Part shown: positions 31,879-40,907 of the stretch, piece by piece
Position numbering within the stretch: the first letter of the stretch is position 1
Layout of the letters: the number at the start of each line of letters is the position of its first letter
Assembly: GCA_018242365.1 (NCBI GenBank)
Contig: JAFECB010000008.1
Coordinates: forward strand, 1-52,754
DNA from: Pseudomonadota bacterium
Lineage (GTDB): Bacteria; Pseudomonadota; Gammaproteobacteria; Xanthomonadales; Xanthomonadaceae
DNA length: 52,754 bases
Direction of reading: 5' to 3'
Made by a program: the position numbers and the translations under genes
The notes under the pieces: model-generated
What the model saw: the letters and a program-made list of their open reading frames with translations, nothing else
What the model was told of the DNA's origin: nothing
The model's database searches: none

Positions 31879-32087
31879 GGGTGTATGGGCTGCTGGTGAT
31901 TCACGCAAACCTTGACTGTGAAGATTCGTCGCGGCTTGAAATCTTGTACCTCTTGGAAATTCACAACTTCAATATTTGCCGTGACTTCTTCCACAAAGTT
32001 TTCGCCCCCAAGAGCATTGAGAGACGATTGAAGTTCTTCTGCGGCACGTCGGATGCGATCAAGCTTTTCTTCAAGTGGTGATGCCAT
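31875..32087 (-). CDS. Small coiled-coil protein, unknown function
   Basis: 70 residues from ATG 32085-32087; the longer frame upstream is not supported. MASPLEEKLDRIRRAAEELQ is a coiled coil; a beta-rich end follows. Flanked by a hairpin-terminator at 32102. Looks like a moron-type insert. Confidence 0.5.
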   Translation of the reverse strand: MASPLEEKLDRIRRAAEELQSSLNALGGENFVEEVTANIEVVNFQEVQDFKPRRIFTVKVCVNHQQPIHP

Positions 32088-32101
32088 TCGATCCCCTGGA
32101 A

Positions 32102-32124
32102 TAAAAAAGCCCGCCGAAGCGGGC
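32102..32124 (-). terminator. Intrinsic terminator (minus strand)
   Basis: Minus-strand GCCCGC / GCGGGC stem with a TTCG loop followed by TTTTTTAT. It separates the neck/tail terminator genes from the three-gene insert downstream. Confidence 0.7.
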
Positions 32125-32146
32125 GCTCTCTGCAACGAGAGGGAAG

Positions 32147-32554
32147 TTAACGAACGATGAAGGCGCCCCAATACACCGACACCGGAACCATCAACCAATC
32201 GGCATCCTGCATGGCGCTGGCGATGCGCGGCGTGTCACCGATCTCCACCTTCACGCTGTCTTCAGTCAGGTACTGCACTGGCGCGAAATGCGCGCGCGTC
32301 AGCTCTGCCCGCTGCATCGCCGCAACCCGTCCCGTATTTACCGCGTAGAACAGGCTGATCTGCAAGATGCCGCGCTCTTGGTGCATCGAGCGCTCCATGG
32401 TCATGTCCAGAGGCGCATTGGTCAGGTGGTCAACCCGTTGCCATGGCGTACCCGTGGCGGGTGTGAACGTCTTGTTCGGCCATGCGGTGGGCAGCGCAGG
32501 CGCTAGGGCAATCAGGTGCTTTTCCAGCGCTGTCTGTATCAGGTGCAAGCTCAC
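32147..32554 (-). CDS. Tail terminator protein
   Basis: 135 residues. LIQTALEKHLIALAPALPTA opens it, and a C-terminal beta part SAMQDADWLMVPVSVYWGAF is typical of DUF4128-type tail terminators. Overlaps the next upstream gene by four bases, in the order neck, completion, terminator, tube used by siphophages. It caps the tail tube. Confidence 0.75.
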   Translation of the reverse strand: MSLHLIQTALEKHLIALAPALPTAWPNKTFTPATGTPWQRVDHLTNAPLDMTMERSMHQERGILQISLFYAVNTGRVAAMQRAELTRAHFAPVQYLTEDSVKVEIGDTPRIASAMQDADWLMVPVSVYWGAFIVR

Positions 32555-33117
32555 AGCGCGCCTTTCGCGTAGCGACGGATGGCGTCAGGCATTTCCTGTC
32601 GGGTAAGCCTGACCATGCCGCCTGGAGCTTGCTTTGACCATCCGTACTCCAAACGCTTGGCATAGGGGAGCGAATTTGTCACATACCACACGCCACCGAT
32701 GGAAGCAGCGTCAATCGATGCCTCAAGCTTGGCTTTTGTAGCCTCCCCGCTTGCATCGGCGCTTTCAGTCGTCGATTCATTGGCACCGCCTATGCCAAAT
32801 TGCCAGTTCGCACGGAATCTCCCGCCTACGTAGCCTTCGCCAGCGGCAAGCTTGTAGGTTTTCTTGAGCTTCTTTTGCCCCATGCGCTGAAGCTTCTTTT
32901 CTCCGGGCTGCAAGTCTGCGTTGATCGCGTCAACGAACAGGTTATGCGTCTGCCTTCCATAGGTCGCATGGGCATTGATAGCCCACTGTTCCGGGTTGCC
33001 CACAGGGGATTTCAATATCACCCCTTGCGCACCAAAAACCATCGACTTCTTGGTGATGCCCACTAGACGCTGCTTTTCTTTCTCAACTGCAGCCTTGATG
33101 CTGGCGGCAAATCCCAT
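32551..33117 (-). CDS. Tail completion / neck protein (HK97 gp10-like)
   Basis: 188 residues. The C-terminal part SLPYAKRLEYGWSKQAPGG with VRLTRQEMPDAIRR is characteristic of HK97 gp10-like tail-completion proteins; the middle is a variable Ser/Thr-rich loop. Position next to the terminator and head-closure genes fits. Confidence 0.75.
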   Translation of the reverse strand: MGFAASIKAAVEKEKQRLVGITKKSMVFGAQGVILKSPVGNPEQWAINAHATYGRQTHNLFVDAINADLQPGEKKLQRMGQKKLKKTYKLAAGEGYVGGRFRANWQFGIGGANESTTESADASGEATKAKLEASIDAASIGGVWYVTNSLPYAKRLEYGWSKQAPGGMVRLTRQEMPDAIRRYAKGAL

Positions 33118-33120
33118 GGC

Positions 33121-33480
33121 TCAGGCCCTCACTTGCAGTTCCACCAGCACCGACAGGCCAGCCGGGGCAAGGTCTTTGACGTTGACCACGGTGTAATCCC
33201 GGCCCTGCCATGCCAGCCTGTCGGTAGGCTTTGGCGTGATCAGGCCCACGGCAGACACATAGACCTGCTTGTCGCCTTGCAACACCGTGGTGTTGTCAAT
33301 CAGGCGCTGCGGGTAGTCGATCACCAGGGCTGTCACATCCTGGCTGGCGATCGCTTCCGTGTAGTTGCCTGTCGCAGGGTCGTACTCGCCGGATTGCTCC
33401 TTGCGCGTGATCGTCCCGGCTGCGCCAAACTCTTTCAGCAGGGAATCGGCGTCAGCCGCGAGGTCGCCGTAGAAACTCAT
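33121..33480 (-). CDS. Head closure / neck protein
   Basis: 119 residues from ATG 33478-33480; the longer ORF upstream is ignored. Starts FYGDLAADADSLLKEFG; beta-strand rich, with TPKPTDRLAWQGRDYTVVNV near the C terminus, as in gp16-like head-closure proteins. Located between adaptor and completion genes. Confidence 0.7.
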   Translation of the reverse strand: MSFYGDLAADADSLLKEFGAAGTITRKEQSGEYDPATGNYTEAIASQDVTALVIDYPQRLIDNTTVLQGDKQVYVSAVGLITPKPTDRLAWQGRDYTVVNVKDLAPAGLSVLVELQVRA

Positions 33481-33662
33481 GACAGCTCCCTCGCGCCAGA
33501 CTCGTACCGCTCGCGTCCATCCAGGCTGTTGTGCGTCCAGACATCCGGATATTGGCTGTCCTCGATGGGGCAGCACCAGCACCTCGGAGAATGGTCATGC
33601 GGGCGCAGGTCTTCCAGCGGGGAGATGTGAATCTCGCCGCCTATCTGTTGCACGGCCCACAT
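33477..33662 (-). CDS. Small conserved-style protein with paired Cys
   Basis: 61 residues. ISPLEDLRPHDHSPRCWCC with W/C-rich middle suggests a metal-binding knuckle. It overlaps the head-closure gene by four bases. Frequently such short ORFs sit in the neck gene cluster of siphophages; role unknown. Confidence 0.6.
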   Translation of the reverse strand: MWAVQQIGGEIHISPLEDLRPHDHSPRCWCCPIEDSQYPDVWTHNSLDGRERYESGARELS

Positions 33663-33665
33663 GCT

Positions 33666-34079
33666 CTAAGCCCTTACCAGCTTCACAGTGCCAGACATGC
33701 CATCGGTCAGGCCACGCAGCAGGGCATCAATCACCGCAAACCGCGCTTGCCCACGATTGGCAGGGGCGCTCATGGTCTTGCTGACTGGCCCCACGGACAC
33801 GGATTGCACATACTGCGCTGCTACGTCCTCGAACAGATTGCCCGTGCTGGCGCGCAATGCAGCCTCGCAGCAGGCCGCCTGCACATTGGCTGCAACGGGG
33901 TCGAGGTACTCGGGCCGGATGGCGTAGGCGCTCAGCAGGTACTGCGTGGCGCGGCGCAGGTAGGTTTCCTTTCGGCCATCCGTCCACTCCCACGGGCTCC
34001 CCATCTTGAGCATGTACGCATCGGCGGTTTCGAGCGTCACCAGCGATTCATAGCCAGCGGCGGGGGCGACGATCAGCAT
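33666..34079 (-). CDS. Head-tail connector (DnaT-like adaptor)
   Basis: 137 residues. LETADAYMLKMGSPWEWTDG and YLRRATQYLLSAYAIRP match the family annotated as DnaT-like putative head-tail connectors. A helical C terminus (ARFAVIDALLRGLTDGM) follows. Position directly after capsid and a small gene fits a connector. Confidence 0.75.
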   Translation of the reverse strand: MLIVAPAAGYESLVTLETADAYMLKMGSPWEWTDGRKETYLRRATQYLLSAYAIRPEYLDPVAANVQAACCEAALRASTGNLFEDVAAQYVQSVSVGPVSKTMSAPANRGQARFAVIDALLRGLTDGMSGTVKLVRA

Positions 34080-34082
34080 GGG

Positions 34083-34298
34083 TTACTCCGGCGCCTTCGG
34101 GGGGCGACCGCGGCGCTTGGGAGCGGCTTCCGCGGGTTGCGCTTCTGGCCGAGGCTGCACGGCGTCAGCCTCGGCAGGCTCGTAGCCCTCGGGTGCGAAC
34201 TGCGCGTCGAAGATCGTGCAGCCCTGCGCGCGCAGCTCGGCCTTGCGTTCCGCGCTGACGGGGTGCGGCTCAAACCAAACCTTCTGCTCTTTTTGCAT
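34083..34298 (-). CDS. Small protein with AT-hook-like tail
   Basis: 71 residues from ATG 34296-34298 with a GGAG site; an upstream ATG at 34343 lies in the capsid terminator. Ends PKRRGRPPKAPE: the RGRPP core is an AT-hook-like minor-groove binder. KVWFEPHPVSAERKAEL is the N-terminal part. Between capsid and connector genes; may be a structural or packaging accessory. Confidence 0.6.
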   Translation of the reverse strand: MQKEQKVWFEPHPVSAERKAELRAQGCTIFDAQFAPEGYEPAEADAVQPRPEAQPAEAAPKRRGRPPKAPE

Positions 34299-34311
34299 TT
34301 CATCTCCAGTG

Positions 34312-34333
34312 AGAAACGGGGACGAAGCCCCGT
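34312..34333 (-). terminator. Hairpin after the capsid gene (minus strand)
   Basis: Minus-strand ACGGGG / CCCCGT stem with a CTTCGT loop followed by TTTC. Weak U-tract; could stabilise the capsid mRNA or reduce read-through into the neck genes. Confidence 0.5.
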
Positions 34334-34339
34334 CACTCA

Positions 34340-35308
34340 TCACTTGGCAGCGTCACCGATGGCGATCACGCCAGCGGTCTGCTTGATGTCGGTCGCCACC
34401 TTGTCCCAGTTGGTACCAGTCGCCAGCGCGGCATCGCCCGGCGACTTGCCGCCGTTGGCCTCGTCCCAGGTGTAGCCCTTGAGACTCAGGCCGAAGGTGT
34501 AGTCGGCCTGGAATGTGGTTTCGATGCGCAGCTTGCCGTTCACCGTCTCCACGTTGGTCACCAGATCGCCGCCATCCATCACGGTCGCGGCGCCGGAGGC
34601 CAGGCCAAGAACGCGCTGCTTGTTCGGCGTGCCAGCTACGTACAGCGCCGGGGCGTCGGTCACAACGATGGACTTGCCCAGGACGTCCACCACCGTCACG
34701 CCTTGCGCGCGGAACAGGTTCTGCACGTTCGCCAGGTTCTGGCCGATCAGTCGGTGGTAGACCTCGCCGGTCATGACGTTCGCCATGATGTCGCCGGAAC
34801 GGTCGCCGAACTTGGCATGCGCGCCGTTAATGGCGGCGTAGGTGATGCCTGCCGTAGCGGAGACGTCGTTGGTAGCGCTGGCCTGGTTCGCGATGGCAGC
34901 GCACAGGGCGGCTATGGCCGTGTTGAGCTGGTCACGCAGCATGGCCTCGGCGAAGTTGCGCGAGGCCACTTCCACGCCCTGCGCCGTGGGGTTTTGCAGC
35001 CATGTGTGTTGCGACGGCTCGTAGCGCACGGGGCCGAAGCCGCCAGCGATCTTGACGGCGCTTTGCTTGATCTGCGTCAGATCCGTGGCCGATGCGGCGC
35101 CGTTGGCTGCGTAGCGATCAACGCGGCGATGGGCCGAATGGATGCCCGCAAAGAACGACTCCTGCATGTAGTCGCCCGTGAACCCTTCGCGGGTCAGGCG
35201 AATGGTGCCAGCGGAAGCGCCGTTGAACTTGTCGATCATTTGGCCCAGCGTCTCGATGGTCGCGGGCATGATGAAGTCATTGAAGACTTGTATGTGAGAG
35301 AGTGCCAT
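34340..35308 (-). CDS. Major capsid protein
   Basis: 322 residues. TIETLGQMIDKFNGASAGTI then ESFFAGIHSAHRRVDRYA; later RSGDIMANVMTGEVYHRLIG and a beta-rich C-terminal region typical of HK97-fold major capsid proteins. Flanked by a scaffold-like gene upstream and neck genes downstream. No protease signature is visible in its own N terminus. Confidence 0.85.
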   Translation of the reverse strand: MALSHIQVFNDFIMPATIETLGQMIDKFNGASAGTIRLTREGFTGDYMQESFFAGIHSAHRRVDRYAANGAASATDLTQIKQSAVKIAGGFGPVRYEPSQHTWLQNPTAQGVEVASRNFAEAMLRDQLNTAIAALCAAIANQASATNDVSATAGITYAAINGAHAKFGDRSGDIMANVMTGEVYHRLIGQNLANVQNLFRAQGVTVVDVLGKSIVVTDAPALYVAGTPNKQRVLGLASGAATVMDGGDLVTNVETVNGKLRIETTFQADYTFGLSLKGYTWDEANGGKSPGDAALATGTNWDKVATDIKQTAGVIAIGDAAK

Positions 35309-35311
35309 TTT

Positions 35312-36058
35312 TTAGCCTTTCGGTAGATTGAATTTGCTCGCAATGGCGGCCACGCGGTCATCGCGAGTCCCACCGAAATTGCCAGCCGGTTTGCCTTGCC
35401 CGCCGCCTGCGTTCCCTGCTGCCCCGCTGCCACTGGCACCAGTGCCCTTGAGGATTTGATCCTTGTAGGGGTACTGCTCCACCAGCACTCCGAGCGCTTC
35501 ATCGAACCCGGCAAGCTCGCCAGGATTCGATGCGGAGTACAGCTTGTTGCCGTTCGCGTCCTTGGCGACGATCCGCCCGTCTTCGATGGAAAACGCCTTG
35601 CCAAAGCGTGCCTCCACCATGTCGGGCGGAATGGCCAGCTTTTCAGCGATCACCTTGGAACGAGCGAATGCGCCGCCGACTTTCTCGGCATAGAGCTGTG
35701 CTTCCAGTTGCTGGGCCCTCGTCGTGGCGGTATCGAGCTGGGCCTGAAAGGCCTTGCTAATTTCGCCCTTGACCTTCTCAATCTCGCCCGCATCCACGAG
35801 TTTTTTCTGATCGAGATTGGCCACGATGCCCAGCGCATCAAGCGCCTTCTTGGGGTCTTCGATGCCATCGAAAGCTTTGAGCTTGCTTTCTGCTTCTTCA
35901 AAGCGCTTCTTGTAAGCCGTGTTTTCCCCGGTCAGTTGGCCGATCTTCGAGAAAGCCTTGGCACCGTCGAACTCAATCTCGGTGCCGTCATCCTTCTTGT
36001 AAACCGGCTTGCCCTCGCGCAGAACAGCGTGGCCTTGGTCATCAATCAATAGTTGCAT
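35312..36058 (-). CDS. Scaffold-like protein
   Basis: 248 residues, just upstream of the capsid gene (3-base gap). Helical acidic/lysine-rich middle (ENTAYKKRFEEAESKLKAFD) and a coiled coil with QLEAQLYAEKVGGAFARSKV; Gly-rich C terminus (GTGASGSGAAGNAGGGQG). This is the composition of phage scaffolding proteins; likely DUF6651-type. It should direct procapsid assembly. Confidence 0.75.
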   Translation of the reverse strand: MQLLIDDQGHAVLREGKPVYKKDDGTEIEFDGAKAFSKIGQLTGENTAYKKRFEEAESKLKAFDGIEDPKKALDALGIVANLDQKKLVDAGEIEKVKGEISKAFQAQLDTATTRAQQLEAQLYAEKVGGAFARSKVIAEKLAIPPDMVEARFGKAFSIEDGRIVAKDANGNKLYSASNPGELAGFDEALGVLVEQYPYKDQILKGTGASGSGAAGNAGGGQGKPAGNFGGTRDDRVAAIASKFNLPKG

Positions 36059-36138
36059 GGTGGTTTTTCCTTACTGGAAAGAAATCGGCTTGCTGCCGGG
36101 AAGGCCCGCTGTCTGCTTGCTGCTTTCGTTCGGGCATG

Positions 36139-36170
36139 AAAAACCCGCTGCGGATCGCTCCGAGCGGGTT
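36139..36170 (-). terminator. Intrinsic terminator before the scaffold gene (minus strand)
   Basis: Minus-strand AACCCGCT / AGCGGGTT stem with a 13-base loop, then TTTTT. It separates the scaffold/capsid unit from the portal/minor head unit. Confidence 0.7.
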
Positions 36171-36196
36171 TGTTGGGTTGGTCTTGCGACCTGAAT

Positions 36197-36499
36197 CTAT
36201 TTCGCAGCCTTGGGCCTTGTGCGCCTCGGCTTGGGTTCCTTCACCAGCTTAGGCCGGTCAGGCATCATCGGCGACCACGCGCCTTTGCGGTGGCAGTCGT
36301 AGCACACCTTGTCTTCGCAGACGGTGCCGCGGCGGTACTTACCATCGTGGTCAATCCACGATCCGCTCACAATGGTCATGATGGAGCGCGAGCCACAGCG
36401 GGCGCACTGGATGACTCCAGGCGGGCGCGACAGTTGCTTGATGCGCTCTATCGCGGCGTCTTTGGCCGATGGCGCGGATGGTGGAACGACTTTCAGCAC
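36197..36499 (-). CDS. Zinc-ribbon protein in the head gene cluster
   Basis: 100 residues. CARCGSRS and VCEDKVCYDCHRKG provide two Cys pairs (CxxC...CxxC); the tail is basic (KLVKEPKPRRTRPKAAK). Likely a zinc-binding, nucleic-acid-interacting small protein. Typically unannotated in related phages. Confidence 0.65.
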   Translation of the reverse strand: MLKVVPPSAPSAKDAAIERIKQLSRPPGVIQCARCGSRSIMTIVSGSWIDHDGKYRRGTVCEDKVCYDCHRKGAWSPMMPDRPKLVKEPKPRRTRPKAAK

Positions 36500-36506
36500 C
36501 AGCGCA

Positions 36507-37586
36507 CTATAGGCCTGCGCGCCTGAACATGGAAGCGTCGCGTTCTCTGAGCTGGTCGAGTGTCAGCCACCGGCCTCGCTCATTTGCGAAGCGGTCAATC
36601 TCAAACTCACCAGCGCGGAACAGCTTGCCCCGTGTGGCGCCAAGCGCTTCATCCTGCACGCTGGCAGGCTGCGTGCGCAACCAAGCTCCATAGCTCAGGT
36701 TCGCATCGACCGGCCCGCTAGCACTCGCCCGCGTGCCGTACAGCTCGCGCTGGCCAGGCAACAGGGCGATGGCAGTCGAACGGCAGCGCCAATGCCAGCG
36801 GCCAGGCGCGCAACCGTACTCCGTACACCACGGAATGTTATGCCCCACTGGCTTCGGCTTGTCGCCGATGGTGTAACGCTTGCCACTGCGAACTAAGCAG
36901 TATTCCGAAGTCCGCGAATCAAGCGTTGCGACGACTACCTGTTGCCCAAGTACATCCGCATTCGCCTCAAAGAACCGCTCACGCACTCCTGCCGCTGTGT
37001 GCTTAACCGCCGTGTCTACCATGGCCTCAATGTGCCTTCTATCGACCTCAAGGAACCCTTCCACATACCCCTTCGCCTTCGTCCCGCGAATGTCGCGCAC
37101 GATCTGGCTGGTGGTGCGGCCCTCCAGAAACCCCATCCGCACACGGTCACGGATACGCCTGGCCCTGACATCGCCCAATTCCGCGATGGCCTCCCGCAGC
37201 ATCTTGCCCATGAAAGGGCGGCTGTAGCTCGCGGCCCATGCGGCCTCGGCAGTGATCGCGGCCACTGGCACCTGCTGGCTGGCGTAGAGCTGGTACTGAA
37301 ACCCCGCTTCCACGCTGGCAAGTTCTTTCAGATTCTTCGTCAGCTCCGCGCCCAGCGACTCATAGGCCGTCGCGTTCAGCCTGCGGATGCTGCTCATTAA
37401 CTCCCACAGGTAATCACCCGTGGCCGATCCTGCGGGCAGGCGCTCCAACAGTTCCAGCAGTTGCGTGAAAATCTCCGAGTCGGCCCGGTTCAGGATGCCA
37501 AGGATGCGGATGACCTGGCCGTTTGAATAGTGCTGTAGGTCGATGGCATGCCTTATGGCGGCATCCAACGCATCGCGGCTAGGCAT
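36507..37586 (-). CDS. Minor head protein (SPP1 gp7 / Mu F-like)
   Basis: 359 residues. The segment RDRVRMGFLEGRTTSQIVRD, then LDSRTSEYCLVRSGKRYTI and the tail HWRCRSTAIALLPG belong to the minor head protein family (TSxxC...GxW...HWRCR), found next to the portal. Involved in head morphogenesis or ejection. Overlaps the portal gene by eight bases. Confidence 0.88.
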   Translation of the reverse strand: MPSRDALDAAIRHAIDLQHYSNGQVIRILGILNRADSEIFTQLLELLERLPAGSATGDYLWELMSSIRRLNATAYESLGAELTKNLKELASVEAGFQYQLYASQQVPVAAITAEAAWAASYSRPFMGKMLREAIAELGDVRARRIRDRVRMGFLEGRTTSQIVRDIRGTKAKGYVEGFLEVDRRHIEAMVDTAVKHTAAGVRERFFEANADVLGQQVVVATLDSRTSEYCLVRSGKRYTIGDKPKPVGHNIPWCTEYGCAPGRWHWRCRSTAIALLPGQRELYGTRASASGPVDANLSYGAWLRTQPASVQDEALGATRGKLFRAGEFEIDRFANERGRWLTLDQLRERDASMFRRAGL

Positions 37587-38946
37587 TCATCGCCCCCAGC
37601 GGCGGCCCTTCCTCACCCACTGCCGCCAATTCATCTGCTGCTACGATGTCAGGCGATAGCACCCCGCGCCGCTGCTGCTCTTTGATGACCGTGGCCTTGG
37701 TGATGATGCCGCCCTGCTGCATGGCAATCAGCGCCTGCGAATCGGTGTTCGAGATGGGCGCAGCGAAGTCCTTGAACAGCGACACCGTGCCGCCATCGGG
37801 TTCTCCGAGCCATTCAGCAGTGAACTGCAATGCCTGGTCGAGAGAGTCCTCGAACGTCTCCACGATGCGCTGCAGCTCGCTCTTGTTGGCCTCAGCATCG
37901 TTAGCCGATTCTGTCGCCGTGCGGCTGCCGGGTTGACGGGTCAGCAGCTCCGCGCCGGTCTGCAGCATCTGTGCCTCTATGGCATCCAACTCACTGCGGC
38001 CCACGGTCACGGACTCTGCCGATCCTTGCACCACCTTGGCATCGCCACCGGGCGGCAGGGACAGCGCGTAGCTAGAGCCTGCGGTGATCGCGGTGTCGTC
38101 ATCAATGCCGCTCACGACCAGCAGGCGCTTACGGGCAAAGCGGGCCGAATCATCCTGATCGGACTGCTCGCGCCAGTGCTTGGCGTTCAGGTGCGCTAGC
38201 TCCAACATGGGAGGCCTCGCCTTCATGAAGCCAGTACGCGAGCCGTAGATGGGCACGAAAGGGATGGCCTTGAGCGGTGCCATGCTGCCCGATTCAATCA
38301 GGCGGTACGCGCCTTCGCTCGTTTCTTCCCATAGCTCAAAAGCCCCAGGTGTGTACATGCGCACGCGGTTGATGGTCTTGGTGCCGTACTCGCCATCATC
38401 GACCTCGGCAGTTTCGGCGATGCGAAGCTGCGTCAGGCCGGCAGCACCATTCACGCTTCCAACCTTCCATCCCAGGATGCGATCATGGCTGATATGCACC
38501 CAGTAGGGCCGCGCGCCCATGGAAATATCGTCGGCTTGCCTGCTGCCAGGATCGTCCCTGCGGGTGTAGTCCACGAGGATGCCGCCGAAACCGTAGGCAA
38601 TGGCCTCGTGCATCAGGTCAGCAGCAAAGGCGTGGACACTGCGGCCCTCGCCGTCAATGTCATCCGTCCACTTTGCCACGTCTTCGGGCACGTCATCCCC
38701 GAGAATCAGCTCCTTGGAAAACGGCTTGCCAGCCATAACGCCCACCGTGCGGGCGAAGGCCGGGAACAGAGTCGCCACCTTCAGGCGATAGGCATAGTCG
38801 TCGTCGTCCTCGCGCGGCTGCTGCGGCAGCAGTGCCTTGCCAGCTTTGCGCATGGCAGGCGTGCCGCCTAGCAGTGCGTCGATCAGGAGCCAGTGCTGCG
38901 CCATGTCGTCCACGGCGCTTGATCGGTAATTGATTGCAAGTGCCAT
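37579..38946 (-). CDS. Portal protein (DUF4055 type)
   Basis: 455 residues. N terminus with LPQQPREDDDDYAYRLKVAT, LFPAFARTVGVMAGKPFSKE, and a core with IAYGFGGILVDYTRRDD are typical of DUF4055 portals. Ends AADELAAVGEEG. It forms the vertex ring for DNA packaging. Lies between terminase and minor head genes. Confidence 0.88.
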   Translation of the reverse strand: MALAINYRSSAVDDMAQHWLLIDALLGGTPAMRKAGKALLPQQPREDDDDYAYRLKVATLFPAFARTVGVMAGKPFSKELILGDDVPEDVAKWTDDIDGEGRSVHAFAADLMHEAIAYGFGGILVDYTRRDDPGSRQADDISMGARPYWVHISHDRILGWKVGSVNGAAGLTQLRIAETAEVDDGEYGTKTINRVRMYTPGAFELWEETSEGAYRLIESGSMAPLKAIPFVPIYGSRTGFMKARPPMLELAHLNAKHWREQSDQDDSARFARKRLLVVSGIDDDTAITAGSSYALSLPPGGDAKVVQGSAESVTVGRSELDAIEAQMLQTGAELLTRQPGSRTATESANDAEANKSELQRIVETFEDSLDQALQFTAEWLGEPDGGTVSLFKDFAAPISNTDSQALIAMQQGGIITKATVIKEQQRRGVLSPDIVAADELAAVGEEGPPLGAMNA

Positions 38947-38951
38947 AGGGG

Positions 38952-40193
38952 TTACATGCGAAGGGGTGAAACGCTGGCGATGCGCTTCACGATGGGATAA
39001 CGGTAGGCGATGAAGTAGCCAGCCGCGTCCAAGATGTGATCAAAACCACTGGCCTTGTCAGGCTCGCCATTCTTGTTGTAAGCCTGCTTTTCCAGGCTCT
39101 CCACCAGATTCGGGCAGGCCTGCGGGTTCGCGCGATACCGGCGCTTGCCGTCCTTGTGGATCATGGCGTTGGCGCTGAGCACGCGGTCTTTCACTGCCGG
39201 GTTGCTGGCGTTCGCGCACACGCGGAAACCAGCGGCTTTCAGCAGCGACAGGTCGGACGCGCTGGCATGCACGGAGCGGCGCGAACCGCCCGATGCGTCG
39301 GGGTACACCATGATCTGGTGATTCGGATAGCGGTCTTTCAGGATGCCAATCACGGCCGGGGTATCGAAGCCCTTGGTGATCTCGTCCACGGCATGGGGTT
39401 CATCGCCGCGCAGGACGTGAACCACGGCGGCCATGTTGGTGACGTTGAAGTCCAGGCCCACATGCAGCGCATCGCCTGGCTTCACGACCTCTGCGCTGGC
39501 GTTCAGCGCGCGGTCAAACTCGGGATAGACGCTGCCTGCGGTCAGGTTGACGAACTCGCCATCCAAATAGGCAGACAGTAGGCTAGACGGATAGCTGTTG
39601 CGCAGGCTGTCGATATAGCCGTCTGGCAGGTTTACCGCATTGCTCTGCGTTGACGCCTTGATGATTCGATAGCCGGGTGCAGGACTCTTTACCCAGCGCT
39701 CGTAGACAAACCCGAACCCTTCCGGCGTCGTTGCTACGCCAACCGTGTTTAAGCTTCCGTCCGGCTTTTTCTGTCTGTTTCTTGAGATAACCTTGTTCCA
39801 GACATCTCTAGCTTTCTCTGTTGGCAGGGTGTCCAGTTCATCCACGATGCTGTCAGCCACCTCGAACGACACAATCCGGGCTGGCGCATCCATCGTCCGA
39901 AAGATGATCTGTCCGCACCCATCTACCTCAATAACAGCTTCGTTCTTGTTCAGCTTGTATGGCATGCCAACTTCAGACAGCACCTCCTCAAATCGAGGGA
40001 AGCCAGTCCGAGCCACTAGGTCATAGGTTGGCAGGTAGTACCCGACGTTCTGTTTCGGGTAAGTCAGCTTCTTCGTGATAGCCCGCCAGACGCCAGCATG
40101 GGTTTTCCCGGCGCCGAAACCAGCGACAAGCGCCGGAAACTGATCGGTGGCCTGCACAAAATCCCATTGCGGCCCTGATAGCTCAATTTTCAC
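38952..40193 (-). CDS. terL: Terminase large subunit
   Basis: 413 residues. ATPase: Walker A GFGAGKTH (25-32) and Walker B SIVDELD (115-121). Nuclease: GLDFN (246-250), DASGG (299-303) and FDHILDA (384-390) provide the metal-binding acidic residues. It packages DNA into the head together with the small subunit, whose gene overlaps by 11 bases. Complete and of normal length. Confidence 0.95.
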   Translation of the reverse strand: MKIELSGPQWDFVQATDQFPALVAGFGAGKTHAGVWRAITKKLTYPKQNVGYYLPTYDLVARTGFPRFEEVLSEVGMPYKLNKNEAVIEVDGCGQIIFRTMDAPARIVSFEVADSIVDELDTLPTEKARDVWNKVISRNRQKKPDGSLNTVGVATTPEGFGFVYERWVKSPAPGYRIIKASTQSNAVNLPDGYIDSLRNSYPSSLLSAYLDGEFVNLTAGSVYPEFDRALNASAEVVKPGDALHVGLDFNVTNMAAVVHVLRGDEPHAVDEITKGFDTPAVIGILKDRYPNHQIMVYPDASGGSRRSVHASASDLSLLKAAGFRVCANASNPAVKDRVLSANAMIHKDGKRRYRANPQACPNLVESLEKQAYNKNGEPDKASGFDHILDAAGYFIAYRYPIVKRIASVSPLRM

Positions 40194-40722
40194 GCCGCAC
40201 CAACTGGATTAGTGGCGGCACAAGCGGCGCACCGCCTGCGCCAGTGACCTCTGTTCTGTCCTTGAAAGCTCCAACATCCACATGCTTGCCAATCAGCTCC
40301 ACCAGCTTTGTGCGATCCAATAGCTTGACCTTGCGCACAGTGACGAAAACCGGATCGCCTTCCGCGTCCACTCCGTCACGCTCTTGGACTGTCTCTATCC
40401 CTCCAACCAGGCCGGTGCGCCAAGCCATAGGCCACTCATGCACAGGCTTCAGTTGTCCGGCTTCAGTGTAGAGGTCTGCCAGGTCGGCAGTGGCGTCCTG
40501 AGCAAGCCGCTTGAGCACCCAGTCGGCATCAATCTGGGTCCGCTCGCTGCGGGCTTTCATCGCGGCTTGGATGGCGTCCGCAACCTTGACATTTGTTAAC
40601 AGGCGGCTTGCCTGCTCGGCTGCCGTCTTTTCGCTGTACCCGGCCCGGATTGCGGCCTGGGTTTGATTCAGGTCAAGCAGGTACTCGGCTACAAAGCGTT
40701 GTTGCTTTGCGGTCAGTGCCAT
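40183..40722 (-). CDS. terS: Terminase small subunit
   Basis: 179 residues from ATG 40720-40722; a TTG five codons upstream is less likely. The N terminus (TAKQQRFVAEYLLDLNQTQA and GYSEKTAAEQASRLL) is the helix-turn-helix typical of phage terminase small subunits. DNA-packaging recognition protein. Confidence 0.9.
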   Translation of the reverse strand: MALTAKQQRFVAEYLLDLNQTQAAIRAGYSEKTAAEQASRLLTNVKVADAIQAAMKARSERTQIDADWVLKRLAQDATADLADLYTEAGQLKPVHEWPMAWRTGLVGGIETVQERDGVDAEGDPVFVTVRKVKLLDRTKLVELIGKHVDVGAFKDRTEVTGAGGAPLVPPLIQLVRREN

Positions 40723-40733
40723 GGTGTTTTCTC

Positions 40734-40907
40734 TCAATCAAGTTCGGTGTCGAGCCCCACCGGCACCCTGCAATATTCGCAGGCGCTCAGGCCCACCCGA
40801 TACCCAGCGCCACAGCCTGGGCAGGTATCGGTGTCCTCGCAGGCGGTGATGATGTGCGTTGGCTTGGCGTCGCTGATGCGTTGGTAAGAGACGGTTTCCA
40901 CGGTCAT
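40734..40907 (-). CDS. Small zinc-ribbon protein upstream of terminase
   Basis: 57 residues. C-x5-CPGCGAGY then ACEYCRV: four to five cysteines in a zinc-ribbon pattern. The ATG overlaps the upstream stop (ATGA); ends 11 bases before the terminase small subunit. Role unknown. Confidence 0.6.
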   Translation of the reverse strand: MTVETVSYQRISDAKPTHIITACEDTDTCPGCGAGYRVGLSACEYCRVPVGLDTELD